DNA of 64,000 bases from Shewanella eurypsychrophilus (GTDB lineage: Bacteria; Pseudomonadota; Gammaproteobacteria; Enterobacterales; Shewanellaceae). The stretch covers positions 1,892,501 through 1,956,500 of the forward strand of contig NZ_CP045503.2 of assembly GCF_007004545.3 (NCBI RefSeq), in the 5' to 3' direction. Shown in pieces: positions 27,983 to 35,682 of the stretch. How positions within the stretch are numbered: position 1 is the first letter of the stretch; each line of letters begins with the position of its first letter. Position numbers and translations under genes: made by a program. The notes beneath the pieces were generated by a model. That model ran no database searches and was not told where the DNA came from. It was given only the letters and a program-made list of their open reading frames with translations.

Positions 27983-28001
27983 ATAAATGACAATCATTAT
28001 C
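27983..28001. promoter_or_regulatory. Fur-box-like element upstream of Cys-rich gene
   Basis: The minus strand reads GATAATGATTGTCATTTAT, matching 14 of 19 positions of the Fur consensus GATAATGATAATCATTATC, including an unbroken first nine. It lies 34 bp before the chosen start codon and after the metallopeptidase stop. Confidence 0.58.
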
Positions 28002-28034
28002 AATCAAGTTATTTTCTTGGTTATTACACTTCAG

Positions 28035-28571
28035 TCACCACTCCATATCAATGCCGCTATCAACTAAGGTCAGTAACAGCCTGAGGTCAAACTCTAGTTG
28101 GTGATAGTCGCCCTCCATATGACAGCACAGCTGGTAAAATGCCTTGTTGTGATCTTTCTCTTTAAGGTGCGCGAGCTCATGCACGACGACCATGCGTAGT
28201 AATGACTCAGGTACGCGCTTCAACCGGGAAGAAATTCGTATTTCATTTTTGGCTTTTGTCTTACGCCCTTGAGCTCTAGAGACAAAAGAGTGCAAACCCA
28301 GTGCTTGATGGGTTAAAGAGATCTTGTCATCGTACTGTATTTTGGCAAGTGGCTGAGACTTACGCAGATAACGATTTTTTATCGCCATAGTGTAATCGTA
28401 TAGTGCTTTATCACTACGGATATCGTGGATATGCGGATGACGACTGAGCAGCACAGACTGTAACTTATCATTTTCTAGTAAGCTAGATACTTGATCTTGT
28501 ATTTCTTGGCGGTAGCCGTTTAGATATTTAAGCTGATTTTCCATGAGTTTTTTTGCTTTTGTTAGAGGCAT
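28035..28571 (-). CDS. YgjP-like (DUF45/M48-type) zinc metallopeptidase
   Basis: A 178-residue protein with the zinc-binding sequence VVHELAHLKEKDHNKAFYQLC near residue 130, in which HELAH supplies the HExxH ligands and the downstream HNKAF is typical of the YgjP/DUF45 family. The N-terminal half is basic (YLNGYRQEIQDQV, KNRYLRKSQPL). No signal peptide is seen, so it is probably cytoplasmic. Substrates of this family are poorly known. It starts 58 bp after the DUF3010 gene, with a terminator in between. Confidence 0.82.
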   Translation of the reverse strand: MPLTKAKKLMENQLKYLNGYRQEIQDQVSSLLENDKLQSVLLSRHPHIHDIRSDKALYDYTMAIKNRYLRKSQPLAKIQYDDKISLTHQALGLHSFVSRAQGRKTKAKNEIRISSRLKRVPESLLRMVVVHELAHLKEKDHNKAFYQLCCHMEGDYHQLEFDLRLLLTLVDSGIDMEW

Positions 28572-28595
28572 AAAAAAGAGGGCGTTTAGCCCCCT
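28572..28595 (-). terminator. Terminator after DUF3010 gene
   Basis: On the minus strand AGGGGGC pairs with GCCCTCT (one G-T wobble) around a 5-nt loop and is followed by TTTTTT. It overlaps the start region of the next gene, so some attenuation of that gene is possible. Confidence 0.65.
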
Positions 28596-28629
28596 GATTC
28601 ACTGAGCTTAAAAGCTCTGTATTACAGAC

Positions 28630-29088
28630 TTAGCTGTCTGTCTGCTCATTACCCCAAACATTAAAAATATGTTGGTTATGGTAAGCATAAGCCGCATCAA
28701 ACGCTGATTGTTGGAAGCGCTTTAGGCCCAATCCTTCAAAATCAACTTGAGGTGGGTTACGCTTTAGACGTTCTTTGACTGTCACTGGCGAAATTAAGAT
28801 AACTGGCAGCTCAATTAACTGGATCGCAGCTTCAGCTTTAAAGCTGGTGGCACTGCCTGCAAGTTTGCCCTTCTGTTCACGCGCAATGATCACGACTTTA
28901 TCTATAGCATAATCTTCCATCAGCTTCTTGAATGCAAACTGGAAGTCACGAATAGACTCTGTTGTTTCTGAATGTGAAATGATAAATGACTGCTGGCGAC
29001 AATCTGGTACATTGTAGGTTTCGCCTTCGTAGCTCAATAAGCTAATTACCGCTTCGCCGCCTTTTAATTCTACGCCACAAACTCTCAT
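28630..29088 (-). CDS. DUF3010 family protein
   Basis: A 152-residue protein beginning MRVCGVELKGGEAVISLL, which I recognise as the DUF3010 family found in marine gammaproteobacteria. It has no signal peptide. KVVIIAREQKGKLAGSATSFK near residue 65 and FQQSAFDAAYAYH near the C-terminus look like an RNase-H-like or nucleotide-binding fold, but that is only an impression. Biochemical function is unknown. It lies downstream of the DEAD-box helicase on the same strand, 102 bp away. Confidence 0.7.
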   Translation of the reverse strand: MRVCGVELKGGEAVISLLSYEGETYNVPDCRQQSFIISHSETTESIRDFQFAFKKLMEDYAIDKVVIIAREQKGKLAGSATSFKAEAAIQLIELPVILISPVTVKERLKRNPPQVDFEGLGLKRFQQSAFDAAYAYHNQHIFNVWGNEQTDS

Positions 29089-29190
29089 GTTAACCCTTTA
29101 AAAATGTTGTTGGTTACGCTAGATATTATTAGCTAATAACCTGAAATTTATTTTACTTACCGCCAATAACATCAGCGGCTATGAAATTGT

Positions 29191-30528
29191 TTACTCTGGT
29201 GTTTCCTGAAGCTTAGATTTTGGTTTTCTAAGCATAGGCGCATCACCAACATCGACACCGGTAATAAAACGTTTATCTAGCTGTTTAGGTTTAGCCTTAG
29301 CTCTATTTTTGGCTTTGTTCGCTGGGGCTCTCTTTGCCGTTGTCTTGGTTTTCTTCTTCGTCTTAGGCTTATCTTTCAAACCTGAGAACTTAGCGGCTAA
29401 ACCATCGATAACACTGAGGTCAAAGCTCTTCTTAAGGAATTGCTGTACTTGCTTATAACTCAGCCAATCTTTAGGACCGACCAAAGAGATTGCATCTCCT
29501 TTAGCGCCAGCTCGACCAGTACGGCCAATTCGGTGAACATATTCCTCAGCGAATTTCGGCATATCAAAATTGATCACCAAAGAGACATTTAACAGATCGA
29601 GTCCACGAGATGCGACATCTGTGGTCACTAATATCTGCTGTAGGCCACGGCTAAACTGATCCATGATCTGGCTACGAGCCGATTGTTTTAAATTACCGCT
29701 GAGTGCTGCAGTGTTAAAGCCACCTTCTGCCAACTTAGCGGCTAATCTATCTGTGTCTTCACGGGTAGCAGTAAAAATAATGATCTGCTTATGCGGCTCA
29801 TTCTTCAAAATATGATTGAGTAACGCTTCTTTATGATCTAAATGATCCGCAAGAAAGATACGCTGAGTAATATCTAAGTTTTCGACATTACCCGCTCCCA
29901 CTGCAATATGCACTGGAGACTTAAGTAGTTCGGCGGCAATGTCATTAATCTCACCATGATCCAGAGTGGCGGAAAACATTAAAGTTTGACGACGTTTATG
30001 ATCGGCGGCGTTGTTAATCGCTTTTAGCTGGTCGGCAAAACCAAGATCTAGCATACGATCGGCTTCATCTAAGATAAGTAGCTCTAGGCCATTCAAATGT
30101 AAGTGGCGTTGGGCTAAGTGATCGGCTAAACGACCTGGTGTTGCCACAACAAAGTGTGGATCGCGAGCTAAAGACTTGGCTTGATCATTAAAGTTTTCAC
30201 CGCCCAATATCTTAATTGCTTTGTATTGTGTATTGGCAACTAAAAGTCGTAGCTGACTGTATACCTGATTAGCCAGCTCGCGAGTTGGCAGTAATATCAA
30301 GACCCTAGGGTCTTTTTTACTCAATGCTCTAGTGGAAATGATCCTCTGCATCGCCGGAAGCAAAAACGCTAAGGTTTTACCTGAGCCTGTTTTTGATGAC
30401 GCCATCAGGTCTTTTCCTGATAGACCGACTGGTATAGCCTGCTGTTGGATCTCTGTAGGCGTTGCAATGCCCATATGACCTAAGGTATCTAACAGACGTT
30501 TATCCAGTGAAAAATCGGTAAATTGCAA
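29191..30528 (-). CDS. DEAD-box ATP-dependent RNA helicase
   Basis: A 445-residue helicase with every family motif: Q motif (FTDFSLDKRLLDTLGHMG, then PTEIQQQAIP), motif I ASSKTGSGKT near residue 44, Ia PTRELANQ, Ib TPGRL, II LDEADRMLD near residue 149, III SATL, IV IIIFTATRED, V TTDVASRGLD near residue 302 and VI HRIGRTGRAG near residue 331. A basic Lys/Ala-rich tail of about 60 residues (KKKTKTTAKRAPANKAKNRA) should bind RNA. Overall layout is closest to SrmB/RhlE-type helicases acting in ribosome assembly; the exact orthologue is not certain, so no symbol is given. Confidence 0.93.
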   Translation of the reverse strand: MQFTDFSLDKRLLDTLGHMGIATPTEIQQQAIPVGLSGKDLMASSKTGSGKTLAFLLPAMQRIISTRALSKKDPRVLILLPTRELANQVYSQLRLLVANTQYKAIKILGGENFNDQAKSLARDPHFVVATPGRLADHLAQRHLHLNGLELLILDEADRMLDLGFADQLKAINNAADHKRRQTLMFSATLDHGEINDIAAELLKSPVHIAVGAGNVENLDITQRIFLADHLDHKEALLNHILKNEPHKQIIIFTATREDTDRLAAKLAEGGFNTAALSGNLKQSARSQIMDQFSRGLQQILVTTDVASRGLDLLNVSLVINFDMPKFAEEYVHRIGRTGRAGAKGDAISLVGPKDWLSYKQVQQFLKKSFDLSVIDGLAAKFSGLKDKPKTKKKTKTTAKRAPANKAKNRAKAKPKQLDKRFITGVDVGDAPMLRKPKSKLQETPE

Positions 30529-30836
30529 AGGTGTACTCCAAATTTGATATGACTGCGTATTATAACCTGACTTTGTTAGTTTGAGCTATAAACATCATTA
30601 AAATCGATGCTCAGCGCTGCTTAGGGGCAAGTTGAATATTCAATTAACTGAACCAAATCACGGTTTTCATTGTGTGTAATGCCAAACGGATAGAGCTAAC
30701 GGGTGATAAATACTGATTGATGTTTATAATTTCTTTGTAGTTTTTGTAACTTAAGAATAAAATTGGCCCAGTGAGCCAATCAGCATGACTTAATCATGCG
30801 TTCTTCGTTGGATGGGATACATTAAGGGATTAAAGA
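30529..30836. other. Divergent promoter and leader region between helicase and OmpA genes
   Basis: A 308-bp gap without a gene. Just upstream of the OmpA start are two adjacent small hairpins: ATTGGC/GCCAAT (30762-30767 with 30775-30780) and GCATGA/TCATGC (30783-30788 with 30794-30799). They could shape or stabilise the leader of the porin mRNA. AAGGGATTAAAGA precedes the ATG. Confidence 0.45.
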
Positions 30837-31922
30837 ATGAAACTGTTGAGACCCATTTCTATTTTGTGTAAATTTTCGGCTTTATCTTTACTAGCCACAA
30901 GTTCATTTCTAGCCTTGGCTGAAGGCACATATCAGTCCGATTCAAATCCACACACTACAGATGACAACTTTTTTTATCTTGGCGCTAAAGGTGGTTGGGT
31001 TAATTATCAAAATGCTTGTGAAGCTTCTGCTGTCGACTGCGATGCTGATGACAGTGCTTGGGGCGGATTTTTTGGATATCAATTTCACCGCAACTGGGGA
31101 GTTGAAGCTGGCTATAATGATTTTGGCCAAGCATCAGCTATTTACCCTGAGAGCGGGCTGCTCAACGAATATATTGGCACCATGAAAGGCTGGGAATTTT
31201 CAGTTAAAGGAAACCTACCACTGACCGACAACCTGGATCTGTTTGGTAAAGCCGGGACATTGAAGTGGGATGGCAATAACGTGGGACCTTATTCAAATCA
31301 AAGTGATGATGATTGGGCACCTATGGTGGGTATAGGGCTTGAATATAAGTTGACTCCATCTTGGGTTGCCAGAGTTGAATATCAATATTTTGACTCGGTA
31401 GGCAGCGATCTGCTTGGTGGGAGTAATATTCATTTTACCAGTCTAGGGCTGAGTTATCGTTTCGGTCAAACAGCGACTAACAAGCCTGCAGCCGTGAAGC
31501 CGATAAAAGAGGTTAAGCCGGTTGTTGTCATTATGCCGCCCAAGCCACTTATATTGCCTAAAATCACTCAAGTTGTTCATTTCGAGTTTGATAGTAGCGT
31601 ACCAATCCAAACTGATGCTTTAGTTAAGGTCGCTGAAAGGTTAAATCGTTACCAGAACGCCAGAGTCACCATTCAAGGTTATACGGATTCAGTAGGCGCC
31701 TCTCAATACAATATGAAGTTGTCAAAGAGACGTGCTGAATCTGTGGCAACATATTTGAAAGAGCTCGGCGTTGATGGGGAGCAGATCAGTATTGAGGCAC
31801 TGGGTGAGACTTTACCTGAAGTGGATAATGAAACCACTGAACACAGAGCCAACAATCGTAGGGTTTATTTAACGTTACCGGCGCTAAATATCCCTCAAGA
31901 ACAAAATAAGCCAGCACACTAA
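30837..31922 (+). CDS. OmpA-family outer-membrane protein
   Basis: A 361-residue protein with signal peptide residues 1-29 (ending LALAEG), an eight-stranded OmpA-like beta-barrel about residues 40-215 (FYLGAKGGWVNY, WGVEAGYNDFG, WVARVEYQYFDSVGS, SLGLSYRFG), a Pro/Lys-rich linker (KPAAVKPIKEVKPVVV) and a periplasmic OmpA/MotB peptidoglycan-binding domain: VVHFEFDSSVPI near residue 244, VTIQGYTDSVGASQYNMKLSKRRAESV and ETTEHRANNRRV. A cysteine pair (CEASAVDC) sits in the first extracellular loop. It likely tethers outer membrane to wall. Confidence 0.92.
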   Translation: MKLLRPISILCKFSALSLLATSSFLALAEGTYQSDSNPHTTDDNFFYLGAKGGWVNYQNACEASAVDCDADDSAWGGFFGYQFHRNWGVEAGYNDFGQASAIYPESGLLNEYIGTMKGWEFSVKGNLPLTDNLDLFGKAGTLKWDGNNVGPYSNQSDDDWAPMVGIGLEYKLTPSWVARVEYQYFDSVGSDLLGGSNIHFTSLGLSYRFGQTATNKPAAVKPIKEVKPVVVIMPPKPLILPKITQVVHFEFDSSVPIQTDALVKVAERLNRYQNARVTIQGYTDSVGASQYNMKLSKRRAESVATYLKELGVDGEQISIEALGETLPEVDNETTEHRANNRRVYLTLPALNIPQEQNKPAH

Positions 31923-31959
31923 CGGTGTCATTATCTAGACGGTATTTAGGGGAACTTAA

Positions 31960-32895
31960 GTGGCTAAAATTGGAATTGCGTTAGGCAGTGGCGCAGCTAA
32001 AGGTTGGGCACATATTGGCGTGCTTAACGGGTTGGCAAAAATGGGCATCTACCCGGATAAAGTGTCTGGTTGCTCCATAGGTGCGCTTGTTGGAGCCGCT
32101 TATGCTAATGACCAACTCGATGATCTTGAAAAGTGGGTGAGAAGCTTCTCAAGCTGGGATGTATTGGGACTGATGGATTTAAGCTGGCGTAAAGGTGGCT
32201 TAATTGGTGGTGATAAAGTGTTTGATGTTATTCAAAACCATATTGGTGACCTACAGATAGAACAGCTGAAAAAGCCCCTTATTGCAGTGGCCACCGATCT
32301 TTACTCTGGCCAAGAGATCTGGTTTAAGGAGGGAGACCTTCGCCATGCTATTCGTGCATCTTGTTCTATGCCAGGCATATTACCCCCAGTGAAAGTGGGC
32401 GAGCGGTGGCTTGTTGATGGTGCAGTGGTCAACCCTGTTCCCGTTTCGGTCAGCAGAGCGATGGAGGTCGATCTGGTTATTGCTGTCGATCTGAACGGGC
32501 AACGTCGTGGCCGAATGCAGGTATTGCCTGTCGATATGACTTGTAACAAACCTTCGGCTGAAGAGAGTGAGAAAGCACTACAACATTCTGATACAGGGTT
32601 TATGGATCTACTCGCTCGTGGGAGAGACTATGTCACTCACCTCACTGATAAGTTCTCTTCGGGTAAAGAGTCTAATCCTGGCATGTTAGCTGTTATGTCG
32701 CAGTCTATGGATATTCTCGAGCAGCGTCATAAACGTGCCAGATTGATGGGTGATCCACCGGATATCTGTTTAGTCCCTGATTTAGGTGATATAGGGACGA
32801 TGGAATTTCACCGAGCAGAAGAAGCAATCAAAGCGGGTGAGTTGGCTGTTGAGCAAGCTAGACATCAGATTGAAGCGATTCTTAGTGGTCATTGA
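31960..32895 (+). CDS. rssA: Patatin-like phospholipase RssA
   Basis: A 311-residue patatin-fold protein resembling E. coli RssA along its length. GTG start. Oxyanion-hole region ALGSGAAKGWAHIGVL at residue 6; nucleophile elbow GCSIGALVGAAY near residue 37 (GxSxG); catalytic Asp in VDGAVVNPVPVSVSRA near residue 150. WDVLGLMDLSWRKGGL and RARLMGDPPDICLVPD are further RssA-type segments. Likely a cytoplasmic serine lipase/phospholipase; its physiological substrate is not established. It ends at a strong bidirectional terminator. Confidence 0.9.
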   Translation: MAKIGIALGSGAAKGWAHIGVLNGLAKMGIYPDKVSGCSIGALVGAAYANDQLDDLEKWVRSFSSWDVLGLMDLSWRKGGLIGGDKVFDVIQNHIGDLQIEQLKKPLIAVATDLYSGQEIWFKEGDLRHAIRASCSMPGILPPVKVGERWLVDGAVVNPVPVSVSRAMEVDLVIAVDLNGQRRGRMQVLPVDMTCNKPSAEESEKALQHSDTGFMDLLARGRDYVTHLTDKFSSGKESNPGMLAVMSQSMDILEQRHKRARLMGDPPDICLVPDLGDIGTMEFHRAEEAIKAGELAVEQARHQIEAILSGH

Positions 32896-32933
32896 ACGAT
32901 TAAAATATGATTAATTAGTCGATCTCATTTCAT

Positions 32934-32961
32934 AAAAAAAGAGCCTTTTGGCTCTTTTTTT
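32934..32961. terminator. Bidirectional terminator between rssA and reductase gene
   Basis: AAAAAAAGAGCC and GGCTCTTTTTTT surround a TTTT loop; A-run and T-run flanks make it work for both convergent genes. Confidence 0.88.
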
Positions 32962-32982
32962 CAATCTTTATTTTGCTAATGA

Positions 32983-33981
32983 TTATTTGAGGCTTACTAG
33001 CATTTTTCCTCGGTTTTTTCCTTCGAATAAACCGATGAACGCTTCAGGTGCTTTTTCAAGCCCTTCATAAACAGTTTGCTCAGCTTTGATGGCATCAGTA
33101 GCAAGCCATTGACCCATCTTTTTGGCAAATTGCGGATAGCTATCCCAATGTTCGAATACGATAAAGCCTTCGATTTTTAGCTTCTTGATGATGATCATAG
33201 CCAGGTTATTCGGACCTGGAGTCGGTGTCGTATCATTGTACTGAGAGATCATGCCACAAACGGCAATTCTTCCATGGTCATTCATATTATTGAGTGCGGC
33301 GGTGAGATGCTCGCCACCGACGTTTTCAAAATAGACATCAATACCTTGTGGAGCCGCATCACTCAGTGACTGGCTCAAGTCCTTTGTTGTCTTGTAGTTA
33401 ATGACGGCATCAACACCTAATTTGCTAAGGTGTTGTGCTTTATCATCGCTGCCTACAGAAGCGATGACTTTTGCTCCCATCAATTTACCTAACTGACAAA
33501 CGATACTGCCTACAGCGCCGGCAGCACCCGAAACAAATAAGGTTTCACCCTCTTTTAAATTGGCTATCTTATTTAGACCTGTCCATGCAGTCATACCTGG
33601 CATACCTAAGACGCCCAGAAAATGTGACTCGTTAATGGGGGTCTGTGGTAATAAGGTGTGATCTGCACCATCGGTGACATAGTGGCTACGCCATCCATTC
33701 ATCGCGCTGACTTTACTGCCTACAGGGAAGGCTTCATTGTTAGATTTGATGATTTCTCCGATCGAACCGCCCTCTAGCACTTGGCCAATAATGAAGGGAG
33801 CGATGTAACTTTCTCTGTCAATCATACGTCCACGCATATAAGGATCGACTGACATCCATAAGTTTTTTACCAGAAACTCACCTTGCTCCAGTGCTGGTAG
33901 CTCAACAGAGACCTGCTTGAAGTTAGCTGCAACTGGCATACCTTCAGGGCGAGAGTGTAAAACAATTTGATTGGCGTTCAT
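32983..33981 (-). CDS. NADP-dependent MDR-family oxidoreductase, CurA/leukotriene B4 reductase-like
   Basis: A 332-residue zinc-free medium-chain reductase. It has the family hallmarks MSVDPYMRGRM near residue 43, LGVLGMPGMTAWTGL near residue 122, FVSGAAGAVGSIVCQLGKLMGA near residue 145 (nucleotide-binding glycines), IDVYFENVGG near residue 215 and PEAFIGLFEGKNRGKMLV at the C-terminus, all as in E. coli CurA (YncB). Such enzymes reduce C=C bonds of enones, including lipid-peroxidation products. The gene is divergent from an OhrR-like redox regulator with shared operators, so induction by electrophiles or peroxides is likely. Confidence 0.9.
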   Translation of the reverse strand: MNANQIVLHSRPEGMPVAANFKQVSVELPALEQGEFLVKNLWMSVDPYMRGRMIDRESYIAPFIIGQVLEGGSIGEIIKSNNEAFPVGSKVSAMNGWRSHYVTDGADHTLLPQTPINESHFLGVLGMPGMTAWTGLNKIANLKEGETLFVSGAAGAVGSIVCQLGKLMGAKVIASVGSDDKAQHLSKLGVDAVINYKTTKDLSQSLSDAAPQGIDVYFENVGGEHLTAALNNMNDHGRIAVCGMISQYNDTTPTPGPNNLAMIIIKKLKIEGFIVFEHWDSYPQFAKKMGQWLATDAIKAEQTVYEGLEKAPEAFIGLFEGKNRGKMLVSLK

Positions 33982-33992
33982 AAATCCTCTTT

Positions 33993-34009
33993 TACTTTGC
34001 GTGCAAACT
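33993..34009. promoter_or_regulatory. MarR/OhrR-type operator 1
   Basis: The minus strand reads AGTTTGCACGCAAAGTA, matching operator 2 at 15 of 17 positions. TTTGC/GCAAA arms are symmetrical. It lies 12 bp before the reductase ATG. Confidence 0.65.
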
Positions 34010-34051
34010 AATTGTGGTAGACTCTACAAGTAAAATGAATTCCGCGCAACT

Positions 34052-34068
34052 AGTTTGCGCGCAAATTA
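34052..34068. promoter_or_regulatory. MarR/OhrR-type operator 2
   Basis: AGTTTGCGCGCAAATTA has the perfect palindrome TTTGCGCGCAAA at its core and lies just before the regulator start. GCGCAACTAG immediately to the left adds a third half-site. Confidence 0.65.
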
Positions 34069-34085
34069 ATATGTGGAGTAGAAGT

Positions 34086-34565
34086 GTGTCGTCTGAGCTT
34101 GATACTGATCAACAAGTGAACATGGATGATAAACAAGCGAGCAATTGTTTGTCGGAGAATGTGTGTTTTGCCTTGTATACAGCGGGAAATGCCTTGGTTC
34201 GTGCATACCGGCCTTTGCTCGATGAGTGTGGATTAACCTATCCGCAATACTTGGTGATGCAGGCGTTATGGTTAAATGATGGAGTCAGCCTGACTCAGCT
34301 TTCATTGGCTACGCGCTTAGATTTAGGCACACTCACGCCGATAGTAAAGCGATTGGAGGTTAAGGGTTTTCTAAATCGCCGTATCGATACTGAAGATGAG
34401 CGTAAAAAAGTGATACAAACCACTTCAGAAGGACTGACATTGAAGCAGGAAGCGCTAGCCCTTAAACAGGTACTGCTGAGTAAAGTTTCACTCAATGAGG
34501 CCGAAATTGAATCACTGAGAGACTTGTGTATGACACTTATCGACGATCTTAATAACAAAGAGTAA
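34086..34565 (+). CDS. MarR-family regulator, OhrR-like redox sensor
   Basis: The open frame begins at 34014, but that part includes operator 2. GGAG 7 nt before GTG 34086 gives 159 residues, which I prefer. ENVCFALYTAGNALVRAYRPLLDE followed by GLTYPQYLVMQALW closely follows OhrR, where the equivalent N-terminal cysteine senses organic peroxides. Winged helix: SLTQLSLATRLDLGTLTPIVKRLE and GFLNRRIDTEDERKKVI. It probably represses itself and the divergent CurA-like reductase until its cysteine is oxidised or alkylated. No ohr gene adjoins it. Confidence 0.85.
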   Translation: MSSELDTDQQVNMDDKQASNCLSENVCFALYTAGNALVRAYRPLLDECGLTYPQYLVMQALWLNDGVSLTQLSLATRLDLGTLTPIVKRLEVKGFLNRRIDTEDERKKVIQTTSEGLTLKQEALALKQVLLSKVSLNEAEIESLRDLCMTLIDDLNNKE

Positions 34566-34662
34566 AGATTAGGTTCAATTCATCATATTTATTCTGAGTG
34601 TTAGTTTCGGCATGTTTCCTGCTTAACACCGATATATCTCTTTTTATGTCGGTATTTTGACA

Positions 34663-35406
34663 ATGAACCCTATTACTAACTCAGCTAGCCAAATCAATTC
34701 AGCGATTAACGCAGGTGTTAATGCCACAGCTGGGAATGCTGGCAAGAGTTTAGTTGACAGTTATGGTGTTAATAGCCAGAAAACTGATGCTGGGATCAGC
34801 AGTGACAAGGTGAGCCTGAGTCAGTCAAAAGAAGCCACTGCGGGACAAAATAGAGATGGAATTAAGGATGAGTCAGTCTCTTTATCACCCAGAGCTGCTA
34901 GAGCGCAAAAAATCGAGACAATGGCGAAAGACTTTTTTTCCAAAGGCGATTTTTCTGCCGCAGACTTACCTAAGCTTATTCAGCGTCTACATCAAGACGG
35001 GATCTTATCAGACTCTCAATTGAATCGTTTATCTGAAGGGGGCTTTGATTTACCTCAAGTCAAAGGTCAACCTGATGACCTTAAGAGCTTTATTGAAGAT
35101 AAGCGAAAAGAGCTAACGGCAGAAGGAGAGGTCGAAGGCATGTCTGCTGTTCTGGTTAGCTTGCTCAATGATGCCGACAGTGTGCTCAATCAGATGGACA
35201 ATGCACAGGGTAAAGAGGTGAGCCAGAAAGCGACCCGTGTTTCGGCCCAGTTAAACGTATATCTTCAGAGCGATGCACAGATGTCTGTTAGTGACAGGGA
35301 GCAGTGGCAAGGTCTTAAGTCTACCATGCAGTTAGCTTCATCAATGGGTGAAAATCAACAAGCTGTCGGTATGGTAAATAGTTATCTTAGCCTAGGTAAG
35401 TACTAG
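34663..35406 (+). CDS. Hypothetical Ser/Gln/Asp-rich protein
   Basis: I do not recognise it. Starting at ATG 34663 (a TTG two codons earlier is also open) it has 247 residues, no signal peptide and no membrane segment. The first 80 residues are low-complexity Ser/Asn/Ala (QINSAINAGVNATAG). They contain two short DKVSLSQS/ESVSLSPRA motifs like those in FlgM and other flagellar-export-associated proteins, but that similarity is weak. The rest is helical: KDFFSKGDFSAADLPKLIQRL, then LSDSQLNRLSEGGFDLP, and a C-terminal helix bundle. No strong ribosome site is seen. It stands alone between the MarR and nrdD units. Confidence 0.65.
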   Translation: MNPITNSASQINSAINAGVNATAGNAGKSLVDSYGVNSQKTDAGISSDKVSLSQSKEATAGQNRDGIKDESVSLSPRAARAQKIETMAKDFFSKGDFSAADLPKLIQRLHQDGILSDSQLNRLSEGGFDLPQVKGQPDDLKSFIEDKRKELTAEGEVEGMSAVLVSLLNDADSVLNQMDNAQGKEVSQKATRVSAQLNVYLQSDAQMSVSDREQWQGLKSTMQLASSMGENQQAVGMVNSYLSLGKY

Positions 35407-35560
35407 ATTTCTCCATTACCCGCCTTGTCCGTATTGTCTGTTTACTAACCATTGCACTCTTCCCATCTAGCCTGCTTTTATCGGAGCGTCAAGGCTACTT
35501 TTTCTGATCAGTGGCCTTCTTGGCAGGAATAATTGCTAGTTAAAATCCATCGGTATAATC

Positions 35561-35574
35561 ATGATCTCGATCAA
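35561..35574. promoter_or_regulatory. FNR/EtrA-type site upstream of nrdD
   Basis: ATGATCTCGATCAA matches the FNR consensus TTGATNNNNATCAA at all but the first base. It is 109 bp before nrdD, a sensible place for anaerobic activation. Confidence 0.65.
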
Positions 35575-35602
35575 TGTTCTTTTCTTGGGTTTGTAGCTTA
35601 AT

Positions 35603-35618
35603 ACGCAACATATTGTGC
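35603..35618 (+). promoter_or_regulatory. NrdR box 1 upstream of nrdD
   Basis: ACGCAACATATTGTGC matches 13 of 16 positions of the NrdR consensus (acaCwAtATaTwGtgt). Confidence 0.68.
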
Positions 35619-35633
35619 TGAACGTTTGTTAAA

Positions 35634-35649
35634 ACACTAGATGTGGTGT
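35634..35649 (+). promoter_or_regulatory. NrdR box 2 upstream of nrdD
   Basis: ACACTAGATGTGGTGT matches 13 of 16 consensus positions. It begins 31 bp after box 1, the three-helical-turn spacing typical of paired NrdR boxes. Confidence 0.68.
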
Positions 35650-35682
35650 TATTTTCAGCGTCACTTGAGGAGAGATTAAACA

